This document shows positions 7,010-15,264 of a stretch of DNA of 47,612 bases, in pieces. Position 1 is the stretch's first letter, and every line of letters begins with the position of its first letter. The stretch spans positions 1 to 47,612 of the forward strand of contig JADGPP010000019.1 of assembly GCA_017882375.1 (NCBI GenBank), in the 5' to 3' direction. Both the position numbers and the translations under genes were made by a program. The stretch is from Solirubrobacteraceae bacterium. Its GTDB lineage: Bacteria > Actinomycetota > Thermoleophilia > Solirubrobacterales > Solirubrobacteraceae. Below the pieces are notes generated by a model. It saw only the letters and a program-made list of their open reading frames with translations. It was not told the DNA's origin and searched no databases.

Positions 7010-8170
7010 ATGGACTTCGAACTCACCGACGAGCAGCGCCTGATCAAGCAGACCGCGCGCGAGTTCACCGACAGGGAGATCGTCAGGCAGTCGCGTGAAA
7101 ACGCGCGCAACCACCACTTCGACCTGGAGCTGGTGGCGAAGATCGCCAGCCAGGGCTACCTCGGCGCGATCGTCCCGTCGGAGTACGGCGGCGCGGGCCT
7201 TGACTACCTCAGCTACGGGCTGATCGTCGAGGAGATCGGCCGCGGCGACTCGGCGATCCGCACGGTGATCTCGGTGCAGACGTCGCTCGTCTGCTCGGCG
7301 ATCCTCAGGTGGGGCACCGAGGAGCAGAAGCACCACTACCTGCCGAAGCTGTGCACGGGCGAGTGGCTGGGCTGCTTCGGGCTGACCGAGCCGGACACGG
7401 GGTCGGACGCGGCCAACCAGAAGACGCGCGCGAAGAAGACCGACGACGGCTGGGTGATCAACGGCGCGAAGATGTGGATCTCGATGGGCAACTACGCGCG
7501 CGTGGCGCTGATCTTCGCGCAGACGGACCCGGAGCTCGGCTACAAGGGCCTGGCGTGCTTTCTCGTGGACACCGAGCAGGACGGCTTCAAACCGTCGACG
7601 ATCGAGCACAAGATGGGCCTGCACGCCTCCGACACGGCGTCGATCGCGCTGGAAGACGTCCAGGTGACCGACGAGCAGATGCTCGGCGGCATCGGCGGCG
7701 GCTTCAAAGTTGCGATGTCGGCGCTGGACTCCGGGCGCTACTCGGTGGCGGCCGGTTGTGTGGGCATCTGTCAGGGATGCGTCGAGGAGTCGGTCAGCTA
7801 CGCCAAGGAGCGCGAGCAGTTCGGGCGACCGATCGCGAGCTTTCAGCTGGTGCAGGCGATGATCGCCGACATGGTGCTGAAGACCGACGCCTCGCGCATG
7901 CTCGTGTGGCGCGCGGGCTGGCTGAAGGATCTCGGGCGGCCGAACACGCTGGAGACGTCGGTGGCCAAGCTGCACGCGACGGAGGCGTCGCTGGAGTGCG
8001 CGAACCTGGCGATCCAGGTGCATGGCGGCGCGGGCTACGTCGACGACCACCCCGTCGAGCGCTACTTCCGCGACGCGCGCGTGACGACGCTGTACGAGGG
8101 CACCTCGCAGATCCAGAAACTGATCATCGGCCGTGAGATGACCGGTATCGGCGCGATGGTGCCCGCCTGA
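7010..8170 (+). CDS. Acyl-CoA dehydrogenase
   Basis: An FAD flavoenzyme catalysing alpha,beta-dehydrogenation of an acyl-CoA, the first step of beta-oxidation. It has 386 residues, standard length. Visible signatures are the N-terminal helical domain, LGCFGLTEPDTGSDA (FAD/substrate contact), WISMGNYARVALIFAQ, and the C-terminal block ending YFRDARVTTLYEGTSQIQKLIIGREMTG. The Glu of YEGTSQIQ is the usual catalytic base. An AGGAG Shine-Dalgarno precedes the ATG. The next gene encodes a 3-hydroxyacyl-CoA dehydrogenase, so the two probably act in one fatty-acid or aromatic-acid degradation route. The short-chain or glutaryl-type substrate class cannot be fixed by eye. Confidence 0.95.
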   Translation: MDFELTDEQRLIKQTAREFTDREIVRQSRENARNHHFDLELVAKIASQGYLGAIVPSEYGGAGLDYLSYGLIVEEIGRGDSAIRTVISVQTSLVCSAILRWGTEEQKHHYLPKLCTGEWLGCFGLTEPDTGSDAANQKTRAKKTDDGWVINGAKMWISMGNYARVALIFAQTDPELGYKGLACFLVDTEQDGFKPSTIEHKMGLHASDTASIALEDVQVTDEQMLGGIGGGFKVAMSALDSGRYSVAAGCVGICQGCVEESVSYAKEREQFGRPIASFQLVQAMIADMVLKTDASRMLVWRAGWLKDLGRPNTLETSVAKLHATEASLECANLAIQVHGGAGYVDDHPVERYFRDARVTTLYEGTSQIQKLIIGREMTGIGAMVPA

Positions 8171-8190
8171 GCGGGCGAGGAGGCGAGGGC

Positions 8191-9915
8191 ATGCCCGCTC
8201 AGCCACTGGCAGACAACGACGATTATTCCGGCGGAGCCGGCGAGGTTCGCGTTCCGGCCGTAATCGGCGTGCTGGGCGCTGGCACGATGGGCGCTGGCAT
8301 TGCCCAGCTGGCCGCGCGTGCGGGCGCGCGCACGCTTCTGCACGACCCGGTCGCCGAGGCGCTGGAGCGTGGCGTGCAGCGGATCGAGGACGGGCTGGCC
8401 AAAGAAGCCGCCAAGGGACGCCTCAGCGAGGACCAGGCAAGTGACGCCGTCAAGCGGCTGGAGCCGGCCGCAGAGCTGGCGCAGCTGGCGCCGTGTGAGC
8501 TGGTGATCGAGGCGGCTCCGGAGCGCTTGCAGCTCAAGCACGAGCTCTACCGCCAGCTCTCGGAGATCGTCGACGAGCAGTGCGTGCTGGCGAGCAACAC
8601 CTCGTCGCTGCTGATGACGGCGATCGCGCCGGCGGCGAGCCACCCCGAGCGCGTGGTGGGGATGCACTTCTTCAACCCCGCGCCGGTCATGCGCCTGCTG
8701 GAGGTGGTCGCCGGCGAGCAGTCCTCGGGCCGGGCGCTGGCGATCGCCGACGCCACGGGCAGGGCGATGGGCAAGACGGTGATCCGCGCCAAGGACGGGC
8801 CGGGCTTCCTGGTCAACCGCAGCAACCGGCCGTTCGGGCTGGAGTCGCTGCGGCTGCTGCAGGAGCAGATCGCCGACGTGCCGACGATCGATCGCATCTG
8901 CCGCATGGAGGGCGCCTTTCGCATGGGCCCGTTCGAGCTGATGGACCTGGTGGGGGTCGACGTCGGCTTTGAGATCTCCAAGAGCTTCTACGAGCAGAGC
9001 TTCGGCGAGCCGCGCTGGCGCCCGTCGCCGATCTCCGCGCGCTACGTCGCCGCGGGTCTGCACGGACGCAAGACCAAGCGCGGCTACTACACCTACCAGG
9101 ACGGCGGCGGCGCAGGCGCAGGCCCGGGCCACCGCCCGCAGGACCCCGACCCGCGCGAGGCGCAGCAACCGGGCACGGGCGAGGGCGTGATCGTGATCGC
9201 CGGCTCGGGCGTGGTCGCGGAGGAGCTTCGCCACTACGCCGCGCAGGCCGGCTATGAGGTGCGCTCGCCGCACGACCCGACGGGCGGCGTGCCGCCGGCG
9301 CTGATCGTCGAATGCGACCGCGTGCCGGCCTCCCGAGGTGCGGCGGCGGGCGCAGATCCAATCGCACGCGAGCTGCACTCGCAACCGCACACGCAGGGCG
9401 GCGCGCACCTCGTGCTCTGCCAGGCCGGCTCGCTGGCGGCGCTGGACCCGGCGGGCAGCGCAGTGGGCTTTCACGTGCTCGCGCCGCTGGAGCAGGCGCG
9501 CCTGGTCGAGCTGACGCGCAACGACAGCTCGTCGCCGGTGGCGGCCGCGCGCGCGGAGCGGTTCTTCGCGGCGCTGGGCAAGCACGTCGCGTGGGTGGGC
9601 GACGCGCCCGGGCTGGTGCTCGGGCGGATCGTCTGCCAGGTGATCAACGAGTGCGCGTTCTCGCTCGGCGAAGGCGTCGGCAGCGCGAAGGACATCGACA
9701 CGGGGATGGTGCTCGGCCTGAGCTATCCGCTCGGCCCGCTGAAGTGGGCCGACGAGCTGGGCCTCGATCACGTGCTGAGCGTGCTGCAGGCGCTGTGCGC
9801 GGAGTACCGCGAGGAGCGCTACCGCCCCGCACCGGTCCTGCGCCGCCTGGTGGCGGGGGGGCAGCTGGGACGCACGACGGGGGCGGGCTTCTTCGAGTAC
9901 GACGGCGATCGCTGA
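8191..9915 (+). CDS. 3-hydroxyacyl-CoA dehydrogenase with two HCDH modules
   Basis: An NAD-dependent enzyme that oxidises 3-hydroxyacyl-CoA to 3-ketoacyl-CoA. Residues about 20-205 form the NAD domain: GVLGAGTMGAGIAQLAARAG, VIEAAPERLQLKHELY, LASNTSSLLMTAIA, and GMHFFNPAPVMRLLEVV containing the catalytic His. A C-terminal HCDH domain follows (DGPGFLVNRSNRPFGLESLRLLQEQ; GPFELMDLVGVDV). After a Gly/Pro-rich linker near 310-330 comes a second, weaker module: VIVIAGSGVVAEELRHYA without the canonical GxGxxG, then a good second C-terminal domain (GLVLGRIVCQVINECAFSLGEGV to TGAGFFEYDGD). At 574 residues it resembles PaaH/PaaC-type double-module enzymes. The second nucleotide site looks inactive. It lies 20 bases after the acyl-CoA dehydrogenase gene. 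Confidence 0.92.
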   Translation: MPAQPLADNDDYSGGAGEVRVPAVIGVLGAGTMGAGIAQLAARAGARTLLHDPVAEALERGVQRIEDGLAKEAAKGRLSEDQASDAVKRLEPAAELAQLAPCELVIEAAPERLQLKHELYRQLSEIVDEQCVLASNTSSLLMTAIAPAASHPERVVGMHFFNPAPVMRLLEVVAGEQSSGRALAIADATGRAMGKTVIRAKDGPGFLVNRSNRPFGLESLRLLQEQIADVPTIDRICRMEGAFRMGPFELMDLVGVDVGFEISKSFYEQSFGEPRWRPSPISARYVAAGLHGRKTKRGYYTYQDGGGAGAGPGHRPQDPDPREAQQPGTGEGVIVIAGSGVVAEELRHYAAQAGYEVRSPHDPTGGVPPALIVECDRVPASRGAAAGADPIARELHSQPHTQGGAHLVLCQAGSLAALDPAGSAVGFHVLAPLEQARLVELTRNDSSSPVAAARAERFFAALGKHVAWVGDAPGLVLGRIVCQVINECAFSLGEGVGSAKDIDTGMVLGLSYPLGPLKWADELGLDHVLSVLQALCAEYREERYRPAPVLRRLVAGGQLGRTTGAGFFEYDGDR

Positions 9916-9951
9916 CGGGCGACCTCACGTTTGCCGGCCCGGCGTCGTTCT

Positions 9952-10455
9952 ATGACCGTGAGCGCATCAGGGCTGCCCCCCTTCCAACGCTTCCTCGACG
10001 CCGAACGCGACGTCGTCTGGCGCTTTCTCGTCTCGGCGGTCGGCAGCGCCGAGGCCGAGGACTGCTTTCAGGAGACGTTCATCGCGGCGCTGCGCGCCTA
10101 CCCGCGCCTGCGCCCGGGCTCCAACGTGCGCGCATGGGTGCTGACGATCGCCCATCGCAAGGCGCTGGACGCGCACCGCGCGCGGGCCCGGCGGGCGCGG
10201 TCGTTCGCCGATCCGGCAATCGCCCACGACGGCGGATCGTCGCCGAGCGCGCAGGAGCAGGCGCTGCCGCACGACACGCCGCTGTGGGACGCGGTCGTCC
10301 AGCTGCCGGCGCGCCAGCGCTCGGCGGTGGTCCTGCGCTACGTCGCCGACCTGCCCCATCGCGACATCGCGACGGCGATCGGCTGTTCGGAGGAGGCGGC
10401 GCGACGCTCGCTGCACGAGGGGCTGACGAAACTGAGAAAGGTGGTCGCGGTATGA
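9952..10455 (+). CDS. ECF-type RNA polymerase sigma factor
   Basis: A 167-residue alternative sigma factor. Region 2 is DCFQETFIAALRAYPRLRPGSNVRAWVLTIAHRKALDAHR, including the RAWVLTIAHRKALD recognition helix. After a short linker, region 4 is LPARQRSAVVLRYVADLPHRDIATAIGCSEEAARRSLHEGLTKLR, a helix-turn-helix that would read the -35. ATG 9952 is preferred over TTG 9931. No anti-sigma gene with a zinc finger or TM segment is adjacent. Instead the stop overlaps the start of an O6-alkylguanine methyltransferase gene as ATGA, so the two proteins are translationally coupled. Confidence 0.92.
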   Translation: MTVSASGLPPFQRFLDAERDVVWRFLVSAVGSAEAEDCFQETFIAALRAYPRLRPGSNVRAWVLTIAHRKALDAHRARARRARSFADPAIAHDGGSSPSAQEQALPHDTPLWDAVVQLPARQRSAVVLRYVADLPHRDIATAIGCSEEAARRSLHEGLTKLRKVVAV

Positions 10456-11090
10456 GCAGGCGCACGACAGGCGAGCCGGACGAGATCGAGCAGGCACTGC
10501 GCCGGGGACGCACGTACACGCACGACGCGGACCGCGCGGCGAGCGCGGCCGCGCAGCGGCTGACTCGGCGGATCGCCGAGGAGGCTCTGGCGGACGTGAG
10601 CTACGCGCCGGTCGACTCGCCGTTTGGCACGCTGCTGCTCGCCGCGACCAAGCGCGGCCTCGTGCGCGTGGCGTTTCCCGAGGAGAACGTCGACACGACG
10701 CTGCAACGCCTCGCGCTGAGGATCTCGCCGCGCATCGTGCAGGCACCCGGCCCGCTGGAGCAGATGCGCCGCGAGCTCGACGAGTACTTCGACGGCCGCC
10801 GCCGGCAGTTCGAGCTGCCGCTGGACTGGACGCTCGTCGGCCCGTTCGCCCGCCGCGTGCTCGGCGTTACGTCGGAGATCCCCTACGGCGGCGTGCTCAG
10901 CTACGCCGAAGTCGCCGCCGAGGCCGGCAGCCCGCGCGGCTCGCGCGCCGCCGGCAACGCGCTCGGCTCCAACCCGATCCCGATCGTCGTGCCCTGCCAC
11001 CGCGTGCTGCGCAGCGGCGGTGCGCTCGGCGGCTACGGCGGCGGCCTGGACCGCAAGCGGTTTCTGCTCGAGCTCGAGGGCGCGCTCTAA
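10452..11090 (+). CDS. ogt: Methylated-DNA--protein-cysteine S-methyltransferase (Ogt type) with N-terminal extension
   Basis: A suicide DNA repair protein that takes the alkyl group from O6-alkylguanine onto its own cysteine. The active site is IVVPCHRV with the following GGYGGGLDRKRFLL block. The N-terminal RNase-H-like subdomain reads VDSPFGTLLLAATKRGLVRVAFPEE. It has 212 residues, with about 50 ahead of that subdomain (MSRRTTGEPDEIEQALRRGR through RRIAEEALADVSYAP). That extension is charged and helical and not part of ordinary Ogt (about 160-170 residues). The ATG overlaps the sigma factor stop. The extension could contact the coupled sigma factor; this is inference. Confidence 0.92.
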   Translation: MSRRTTGEPDEIEQALRRGRTYTHDADRAASAAAQRLTRRIAEEALADVSYAPVDSPFGTLLLAATKRGLVRVAFPEENVDTTLQRLALRISPRIVQAPGPLEQMRRELDEYFDGRRRQFELPLDWTLVGPFARRVLGVTSEIPYGGVLSYAEVAAEAGSPRGSRAAGNALGSNPIPIVVPCHRVLRSGGALGGYGGGLDRKRFLLELEGAL

Positions 11091-11133
11091 AGGCGCTCGC
11101 TGAGCAGCGCGTCGCAAGCCCAGCGAGCGCCTT
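11090..11133. terminator. Long inverted repeat between convergent ogt and trxB
   Basis: AAGGCGCTCGCTG (11090-11102) pairs perfectly with CAGCGAGCGCCTT (11121-11133), a 13-bp stem with an 18-base loop, in the short gap between convergent genes. Probably a bidirectional terminator without a U-tract. Confidence 0.6.
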
Positions 11134-11154
11134 ACGCGTATCGGCGTGAACCGG

Positions 11155-12189
11155 CTAGGCCACGCGATCGGCCGCCGGGTCGACCGCCGGCGCTGCCCAC
11201 TGGGCCTCGGCCAGATCGCCCTCGGGCATGCCCTCGGGCGTGGGCACCTCGGGCGTGTCGCGCAGGTACCACTCGGCGTCGAGCGCCGCCTCACATCCGG
11301 ACCCGGCGGCAGTGATCGCCTGGCGGTAGGTGTGGTCGACGAGGTCGCCGGCGGCGAACACACCGGGGCGGTTGGTGCGCGTGGACTTGCCTTCGGTCTT
11401 GACGTAGCCGTTCTCGTCGACGTCGATCTGCCCGTCGACCAATCCCGACTGCGGCTCGTGGCCGATCGCGATGAAGGCGCCCGACACGGGCAGGTCGCGC
11501 AGCTCGCCGGTCTCGGTGTTCTTCAGCTCGGCGTGGCCGAGGGCGCCGTTCTCGCCGGGCACGAACCCGTTGACGGTGTAGGGCGTGAGCAGCTCGATGT
11601 TCTCCTGCGCTCGCGCTCGCTCGAGCATGATCTTCGAGGCGCGGAAGTCGGCGCGGCGGTGCACGACGGTGACCTTGGAGGCGAACTTGGAGAGGAAGAT
11701 GGCCTCCTCCATCGCCGAGTCGCCGCCACCGACGATCAGCGTCGACGCTCCGCCGAAGAACGCCGCGTCACAAGTCGCGCAGTAGCTGATGCCGCGCCCG
11801 GACAGCTCCTCCTCGCCGGGCACCGCCAGCTTCTTGTGCTCGGCGCCCATCGACAGGACGATCGTGCGCGCACGGTGCTCGGTGCCTGCGACCCACACGC
11901 GGTGGACGCCACCGGGCTCTGAGGCCAGCTCGACGCGGTCGACGTCCTCGGTGACCAGGCGCGCGCCGAAGCGCTCGGCCTGATCGCGAAACTTCTGCAT
12001 GATCTCCGGGCCCATGATGCCCTCGGGAAAGCCGGGAAAGTTCTCGACGTCGGTCGTCTGCTGCAGCAGGCCGCCCCAGGCAAAGCCCTCGAACACCAGC
12101 GGGCTCAGGTTTGCGCGCGCGGTGTACAGCGCGGCGGTGTACCCGGCCGGGCCGCTGCCGATGACGATCACGTTCTCAACGTCACTCAT
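11155..12189 (-). CDS. trxB: Thioredoxin reductase
   Basis: An FAD/NADPH enzyme that keeps thioredoxin reduced in the cytoplasm. FAD site [16 protein letters not shown] (residues 7-22), redox-active disulfide [11 protein letters not shown] (Cys137, Cys140), NADPH site [16 protein letters not shown] (about 151-166), and second FAD motif [31 protein letters not shown]. It has 344 residues from ATG 12189, chosen because GGAG lies seven bases upstream and homologues begin just before the FAD motif. The acidic C-terminal tail ([17 protein letters not shown]) is longer than in the minimal enzyme. No thioredoxin gene is adjacent. Upstream is one of the clearest sigma-A promoters in the window, with an operator-like palindrome over its -10. 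Confidence 0.95.
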   Translation of the reverse strand: MSDVENVIVIGSGPAGYTAALYTARANLSPLVFEGFAWGGLLQQTTDVENFPGFPEGIMGPEIMQKFRDQAERFGARLVTEDVDRVELASEPGGVHRVWVAGTEHRARTIVLSMGAEHKKLAVPGEEELSGRGISYCATCDAAFFGGASTLIVGGGDSAMEEAIFLSKFASKVTVVHRRADFRASKIMLERARAQENIELLTPYTVNGFVPGENGALGHAELKNTETGELRDLPVSGAFIAIGHEPQSGLVDGQIDVDENGYVKTEGKSTRTNRPGVFAAGDLVDHTYRQAITAAGSGCEAALDAEWYLRDTPEVPTPEGMPEGDLAEAQWAAPAVDPAADRVA

Positions 12190-12204
12190 TTCATCTCCAA
12201 TCGG

Positions 12205-12223
12205 TACTTCACTAAGTAAAGTA
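12205..12223. promoter_or_regulatory. Operator-like palindrome over the trxB -10 and start site
   Basis: TACTTCACTAAGTAAAGTA is a 19-bp palindrome with a single mismatched pair (12210/12218) around a central base. It covers the -10 and the predicted start site, where a repressor would block RNA polymerase. The AT-rich TACTT...AAGTA form resembles sites of redox-sensing HxlR/DUF24 or Rrf2-like repressors; that assignment is inference. A second perfect palindrome, CGCCAGGACTGGCG (12227-12240), fills the promoter spacer. Confidence 0.6.
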
Positions 12224-12248
12224 TAGCGCCAGGACTGGCGTTTGTCAC
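12220..12248 (-). promoter_or_regulatory. Sigma-A promoter of trxB
   Basis: On the minus strand, -35 GTGACA (12248-12243; 5/6 match to TTGACA), a 17-base spacer, and -10 TATACT (12225-12220; 5/6 match to TATAAT). The predicted start of transcription is near 12213, giving a short leader to the ATG at 12189. The -35 overlaps the stop codon of the upstream YbhN gene, so trxB is transcribed on its own. Confidence 0.75.
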
Positions 12249-13411
12249 CTTGCTCCGACCGCTCCGGGGGTTCCCACGGAACTGGCGCGCGCGCCGGCGG
12301 CGGGCTGCTCGTCCTGCTCTTCGCGCCACCGCGCAACCGTGCGGCGCAGTTGGAAGTAGGCGATCGCGCCGGGCACCGTCGGCAGCCAGAAGGAGATCCC
12401 ACGATAGGACAGCACGGCGAGCACCGACAGGTCGAAGTCGACGCCGAAGGCGGCGAACGCGCCGATCATGCCGCCTTCCACGCCGCCGAGGCCGCCGGGC
12501 AGCGGCAGCAGGTTGCCGAGGGTGCCGACGAAGTAGGCCATCCAGATCACGGTGAACGGCGGCACCGAGCCGAACGCGTGGAACATCGCCCACAGCACGC
12601 TGATGTCAAAGCCCCACCAGGCGATCGCCCCGAGCAGACCCGGCTCGCGCCGGCGAATCAGGTCGATCGCCGTGCGCACGCCGCTGGCGGCGAGCGCGGG
12701 CACGGTCACGGCCCGCGCCAGCCAGTGCGCCAGACGGCCGGAGCCCGTGGCCCGGCGCTGCAGCCTGCGCTCGACGTCGCCCGGCAGCGCGGCTACGGCG
12801 CCGGCGACCCCGAGCAGCAGAGCGGCGACGATCGCCGGGACGAAGGTGATCGCAAACGAGCCGCCGCCGGGGAACAGGCCGGTGCCGAGGCCGATGCCGT
12901 CGATCAGCAGCGAGCCGGCGTAGACGACGTACAGCAGCACCGTGAAGGCGACCATCCGGCAGGCCACGAGCCGCGACTCCATGCCCGATCGCCGCAGCCC
13001 CCAGGCGGTGAGCGCGATCCCTCCCGCGCCCGCCGCGGCGAACAAGCGCGTCGCGACGAGGCCGGCCATCGTTATCTCATAGCTCTCGGGCCAGCCGATC
13101 CGTCCCTGTCCGCGTACGAACACGGCGCGAAACAGCATCACGTAGCCGGCGAAGGACAGCAGCTCGAGCGCGACGCCGATCGCTATCCACCAGCCGTTGC
13201 CGCGCTCGATGCGGTGTACCGTCGTGCCCACCCCGGAGAGCTTTGGCAGGACGAAGTAGAAGAACGCGATGACCGTCAGCACGAACAGCCCGAAGGCGAT
13301 CGCCTGCCGGCGCGTGACCGCCACGCGCGGCATCTCGTCGTCGCGCGACGCGTCCCTCGACTGGGCCTGAGTAGCCTCCTCCAGCTCGGGCTCGCTGTCC
13401 GGCTCGCTCAC
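12245..13411 (-). CDS. YbhN/UPF0104-family membrane protein (LPG-synthase TM domain)
   Basis: An integral membrane protein of the lysylphosphatidylglycerol-synthase transmembrane family (flippase-like fold). It has 388 residues: a ~40-residue hydrophilic acidic N-terminus, then about eight hydrophobic segments starting [21 protein letters not shown]. The family block near the C-terminus, [27 protein letters not shown], is very clear, followed by [23 protein letters not shown]. No catalytic LPG-synthase domain follows, so it is not a full MprF. The start is GTG 13411, overlapping the PAP2 stop as GTGA, so the two are coupled. A role in moving or modifying lipid-linked substrates together with the PAP2 protein is inference. 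Confidence 0.88.
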   Translation of the reverse strand: MSEPDSEPELEEATQAQSRDASRDDEMPRVAVTRRQAIAFGLFVLTVIAFFYFVLPKLSGVGTTVHRIERGNGWWIAIGVALELLSFAGYVMLFRAVFVRGQGRIGWPESYEITMAGLVATRLFAAAGAGGIALTAWGLRRSGMESRLVACRMVAFTVLLYVVYAGSLLIDGIGLGTGLFPGGGSFAITFVPAIVAALLLGVAGAVAALPGDVERRLQRRATGSGRLAHWLARAVTVPALAASGVRTAIDLIRRREPGLLGAIAWWGFDISVLWAMFHAFGSVPPFTVIWMAYFVGTLGNLLPLPGGLGGVEGGMIGAFAAFGVDFDLSVLAVLSYRGISFWLPTVPGAIAYFQLRRTVARWREEQDEQPAAGARASSVGTPGAVGAR

Positions 13412-14400
13412 GCCCCCCCTCTTCCCTCCTCGTGCGCGATCGTCTCCAAGCTGCCGATCGCGCGCGCCAGACGACCGGCCAGGGGCGCGGCTCGCGGGCC
13501 GAACCGGCGCACCGCCGTCGTCAGCGCCGCGCCCGCGAGCAGGTCCACGACGAAGTGCTCGCCGAGATACACCAGTGCGAAGCCCAGCGTGGCCGTGTAG
13601 GTGAAACCGAAGGCACCCGCGACCGGTCCCACCTCTGCGAGCAGAAGCGCGGCCATCAGAGATGTCGCGAAGTGAAGCGAGGGCATCGCGGCCAGTGGGT
13701 TGCCTCCAAAGACACTGTAGAGCGGGCCCCAGCCGTCTTGCCAGAAGTGCTCGCCGTACTCGACCATCATGCGCCGCACCGCCTGACCATGCTCGGAGCC
13801 GGCCGCACCGTCGGCGGTGTACCACGGCGGGGCCGTCGGTATCAGCCAGTAGAAGCTCGCGCCGACGTCGAACACCGCGTAGGTCATCGCGGCGGCGCGC
13901 GGGAAGCGCTCGGGGTGGCGCAGCAGCATGTATGCGGCGGTCCCGTGCGGCACTGCGAACCACGCCCAGTGCGTCCACACGAGCACGCGGTCCAGCGCGC
14001 GCCATTCTGCGCCCTCGGGCCCGATCCGGGCGAGCGATCGCTGCAGGCGCAGCGTCGGCAGCTCACCGAGCCCGAGCGCCCGGTCGGCGACGATCGGGTA
14101 GTCGAAGTGCGTGCGGCGCTCCTGCGCGTCGGGGTCGTCGTGCGGTGACTTGTACGCGGCGAGGTAGGCCCACATCTGCAGTCCGCAAACCGCCACGTCG
14201 CGCGCTGGCGAGCGGCGCATGGCCACGGACAGCCCGAGCGGCGCGGTGAAGGCGACGCCCTGCAGGACGACCGGCGAGACGTTCAGGCGCTTGCGCGCCA
14301 GCGGCGCGCAGAGACCCGCCGCCACCACCCCCCAGGCGGTTGCTCTGAGGGCTGTCGAGCGCCGCACGCGGCCGAGTATATGACCGCCCACCGCCTCCAC
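13408..14400 (-). CDS. PAP2-superfamily membrane phosphatase/transferase
   Basis: A 330-residue multi-pass membrane protein of the PAP2 superfamily, which acts on lipid phosphates. The two better-conserved motifs are present: AAMPSLHFATSLMAALLL (PSLH, central His) and YLGEHFVVDLLAGA (G-E-H-x3-D, the C3 motif). The KxxxxxxRP first motif is not evident, and the spacing and the sequence WLIPTAPPW resemble the inositol-phosphoceramide-synthase-like branch, so a transferase is possible. The start is GTG 14400; shorter starts such as the GTG before RRSTALRATAW are possible. Its stop overlaps the start of the YbhN-type protein. Confidence 0.85.
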   Translation of the reverse strand: MEAVGGHILGRVRRSTALRATAWGVVAAGLCAPLARKRLNVSPVVLQGVAFTAPLGLSVAMRRSPARDVAVCGLQMWAYLAAYKSPHDDPDAQERRTHFDYPIVADRALGLGELPTLRLQRSLARIGPEGAEWRALDRVLVWTHWAWFAVPHGTAAYMLLRHPERFPRAAAMTYAVFDVGASFYWLIPTAPPWYTADGAAGSEHGQAVRRMMVEYGEHFWQDGWGPLYSVFGGNPLAAMPSLHFATSLMAALLLAEVGPVAGAFGFTYTATLGFALVYLGEHFVVDLLAGAALTTAVRRFGPRAAPLAGRLARAIGSLETIAHEEGRGGA

Positions 14401-14440
14401 CCGAGCGCGCTCGCCCGCGCGGCGAGCCAGGCAAATCGCG

Positions 14441-15184
14441 CTAGAGGGCGGCCTTGCGAGAGTGCGCGCGAGCGTCGGCCGCCTCGACGAGGCCGCCGAC
14501 GACCGGGCTCATCACGTCGGCCTCCGGGTGCCACTGCACGCCGAGCACGAACGCCCGCTGTGGCAGCTCGACGGCCTCGATCAGTCCGTCAAACGGAGAG
14601 GTCGCGCTGACGCGCAGCCCGTCGCCGAGGCGGTCGACTCCCTGGTGGTGGTGGGACTTCGTGCCGTGTCGCGCGGCACCGACCACCCGCCCGGCAAGCG
14701 TCCCGTCGGCAACGTCGACGTCGTGGTCGGAGCCGTCGAAGGAGCCGACCACGCGGCGGTGCTCCTGATGGCCGAGATGCTCGGGGAGGTGCTGGGTGAG
14801 CGTTCCCCCGAGCGCGATGTTGATCAGCTGCATGCCGCGGCAGATGCCGAGCACGGGGAGGTCGAGATCGATCGCGGCGCGCGTCAGCGCGATCTCGAAG
14901 GCGTCTCGCTCGGGGACCGAGTCCTGCGTCTCGGCGTGCGCCGGCTGGCCGTAGCTGGCGGGATCGATGTCGGCGCCGCCGGCGAGCAGCAGCCCATCGA
15001 TCAGCTCCAGCGCCTGCGCCGGCTCCTGCACCAGCTGCGAGTCGGGCGGCAGCAGCACTGCGAGCCCGCCGGCGCGCTGCACCGCGTCGACGTAGCTGCG
15101 CGCGAGCAGAACGGCCGGCTGGTCCCACACGCTCCAGCGGGCGGGCTCGAGCGCCGTGCACATGCCGATCACCGGTCGATCCAT
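14441..15184 (-). CDS. Class-I glutamine amidotransferase-like peptidase (C26, gamma-glutamyl-GABA hydrolase family)
   Basis: A hydrolase of the PuuD/C26 family that cleaves gamma-glutamyl amide bonds. The nucleophile Cys is in LPVLGICRGMQLINIALGG (about residue 107). The catalytic His and Glu are in VQWHPEAD near the C-terminus. IDGLLLAGGADIDPASYG is the usual oxyanion-region strand. It has 247 residues from ATG 15184 (MDRPVIGMCTA); an upstream extension MRGSYGVG is less likely. No polyamine genes are adjacent, so the substrate is uncertain. Confidence 0.9.
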   Translation of the reverse strand: MDRPVIGMCTALEPARWSVWDQPAVLLARSYVDAVQRAGGLAVLLPPDSQLVQEPAQALELIDGLLLAGGADIDPASYGQPAHAETQDSVPERDAFEIALTRAAIDLDLPVLGICRGMQLINIALGGTLTQHLPEHLGHQEHRRVVGSFDGSDHDVDVADGTLAGRVVGAARHGTKSHHHQGVDRLGDGLRVSATSPFDGLIEAVELPQRAFVLGVQWHPEADVMSPVVGGLVEAADARAHSRKAAL

Positions 15185-15264
15185 GCCTACACCATAGGAT
15201 CCGCGCACGCCGGCGAGCGCTCAGCGCCGCCGGCCGGCACGAGTCGCGCGACCAGAGGAGGGCC

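Noticed and set aside
6185-9771. Long minus-strand frames opposite glyS, the acyl-CoA dehydrogenase and the 3-hydroxyacyl-CoA dehydrogenase (673 and 569 codons)
   Set aside because: The plus-strand genes have full motifs and normal lengths. The antisense frames are Arg/Leu/Ala/His-biased without domains.
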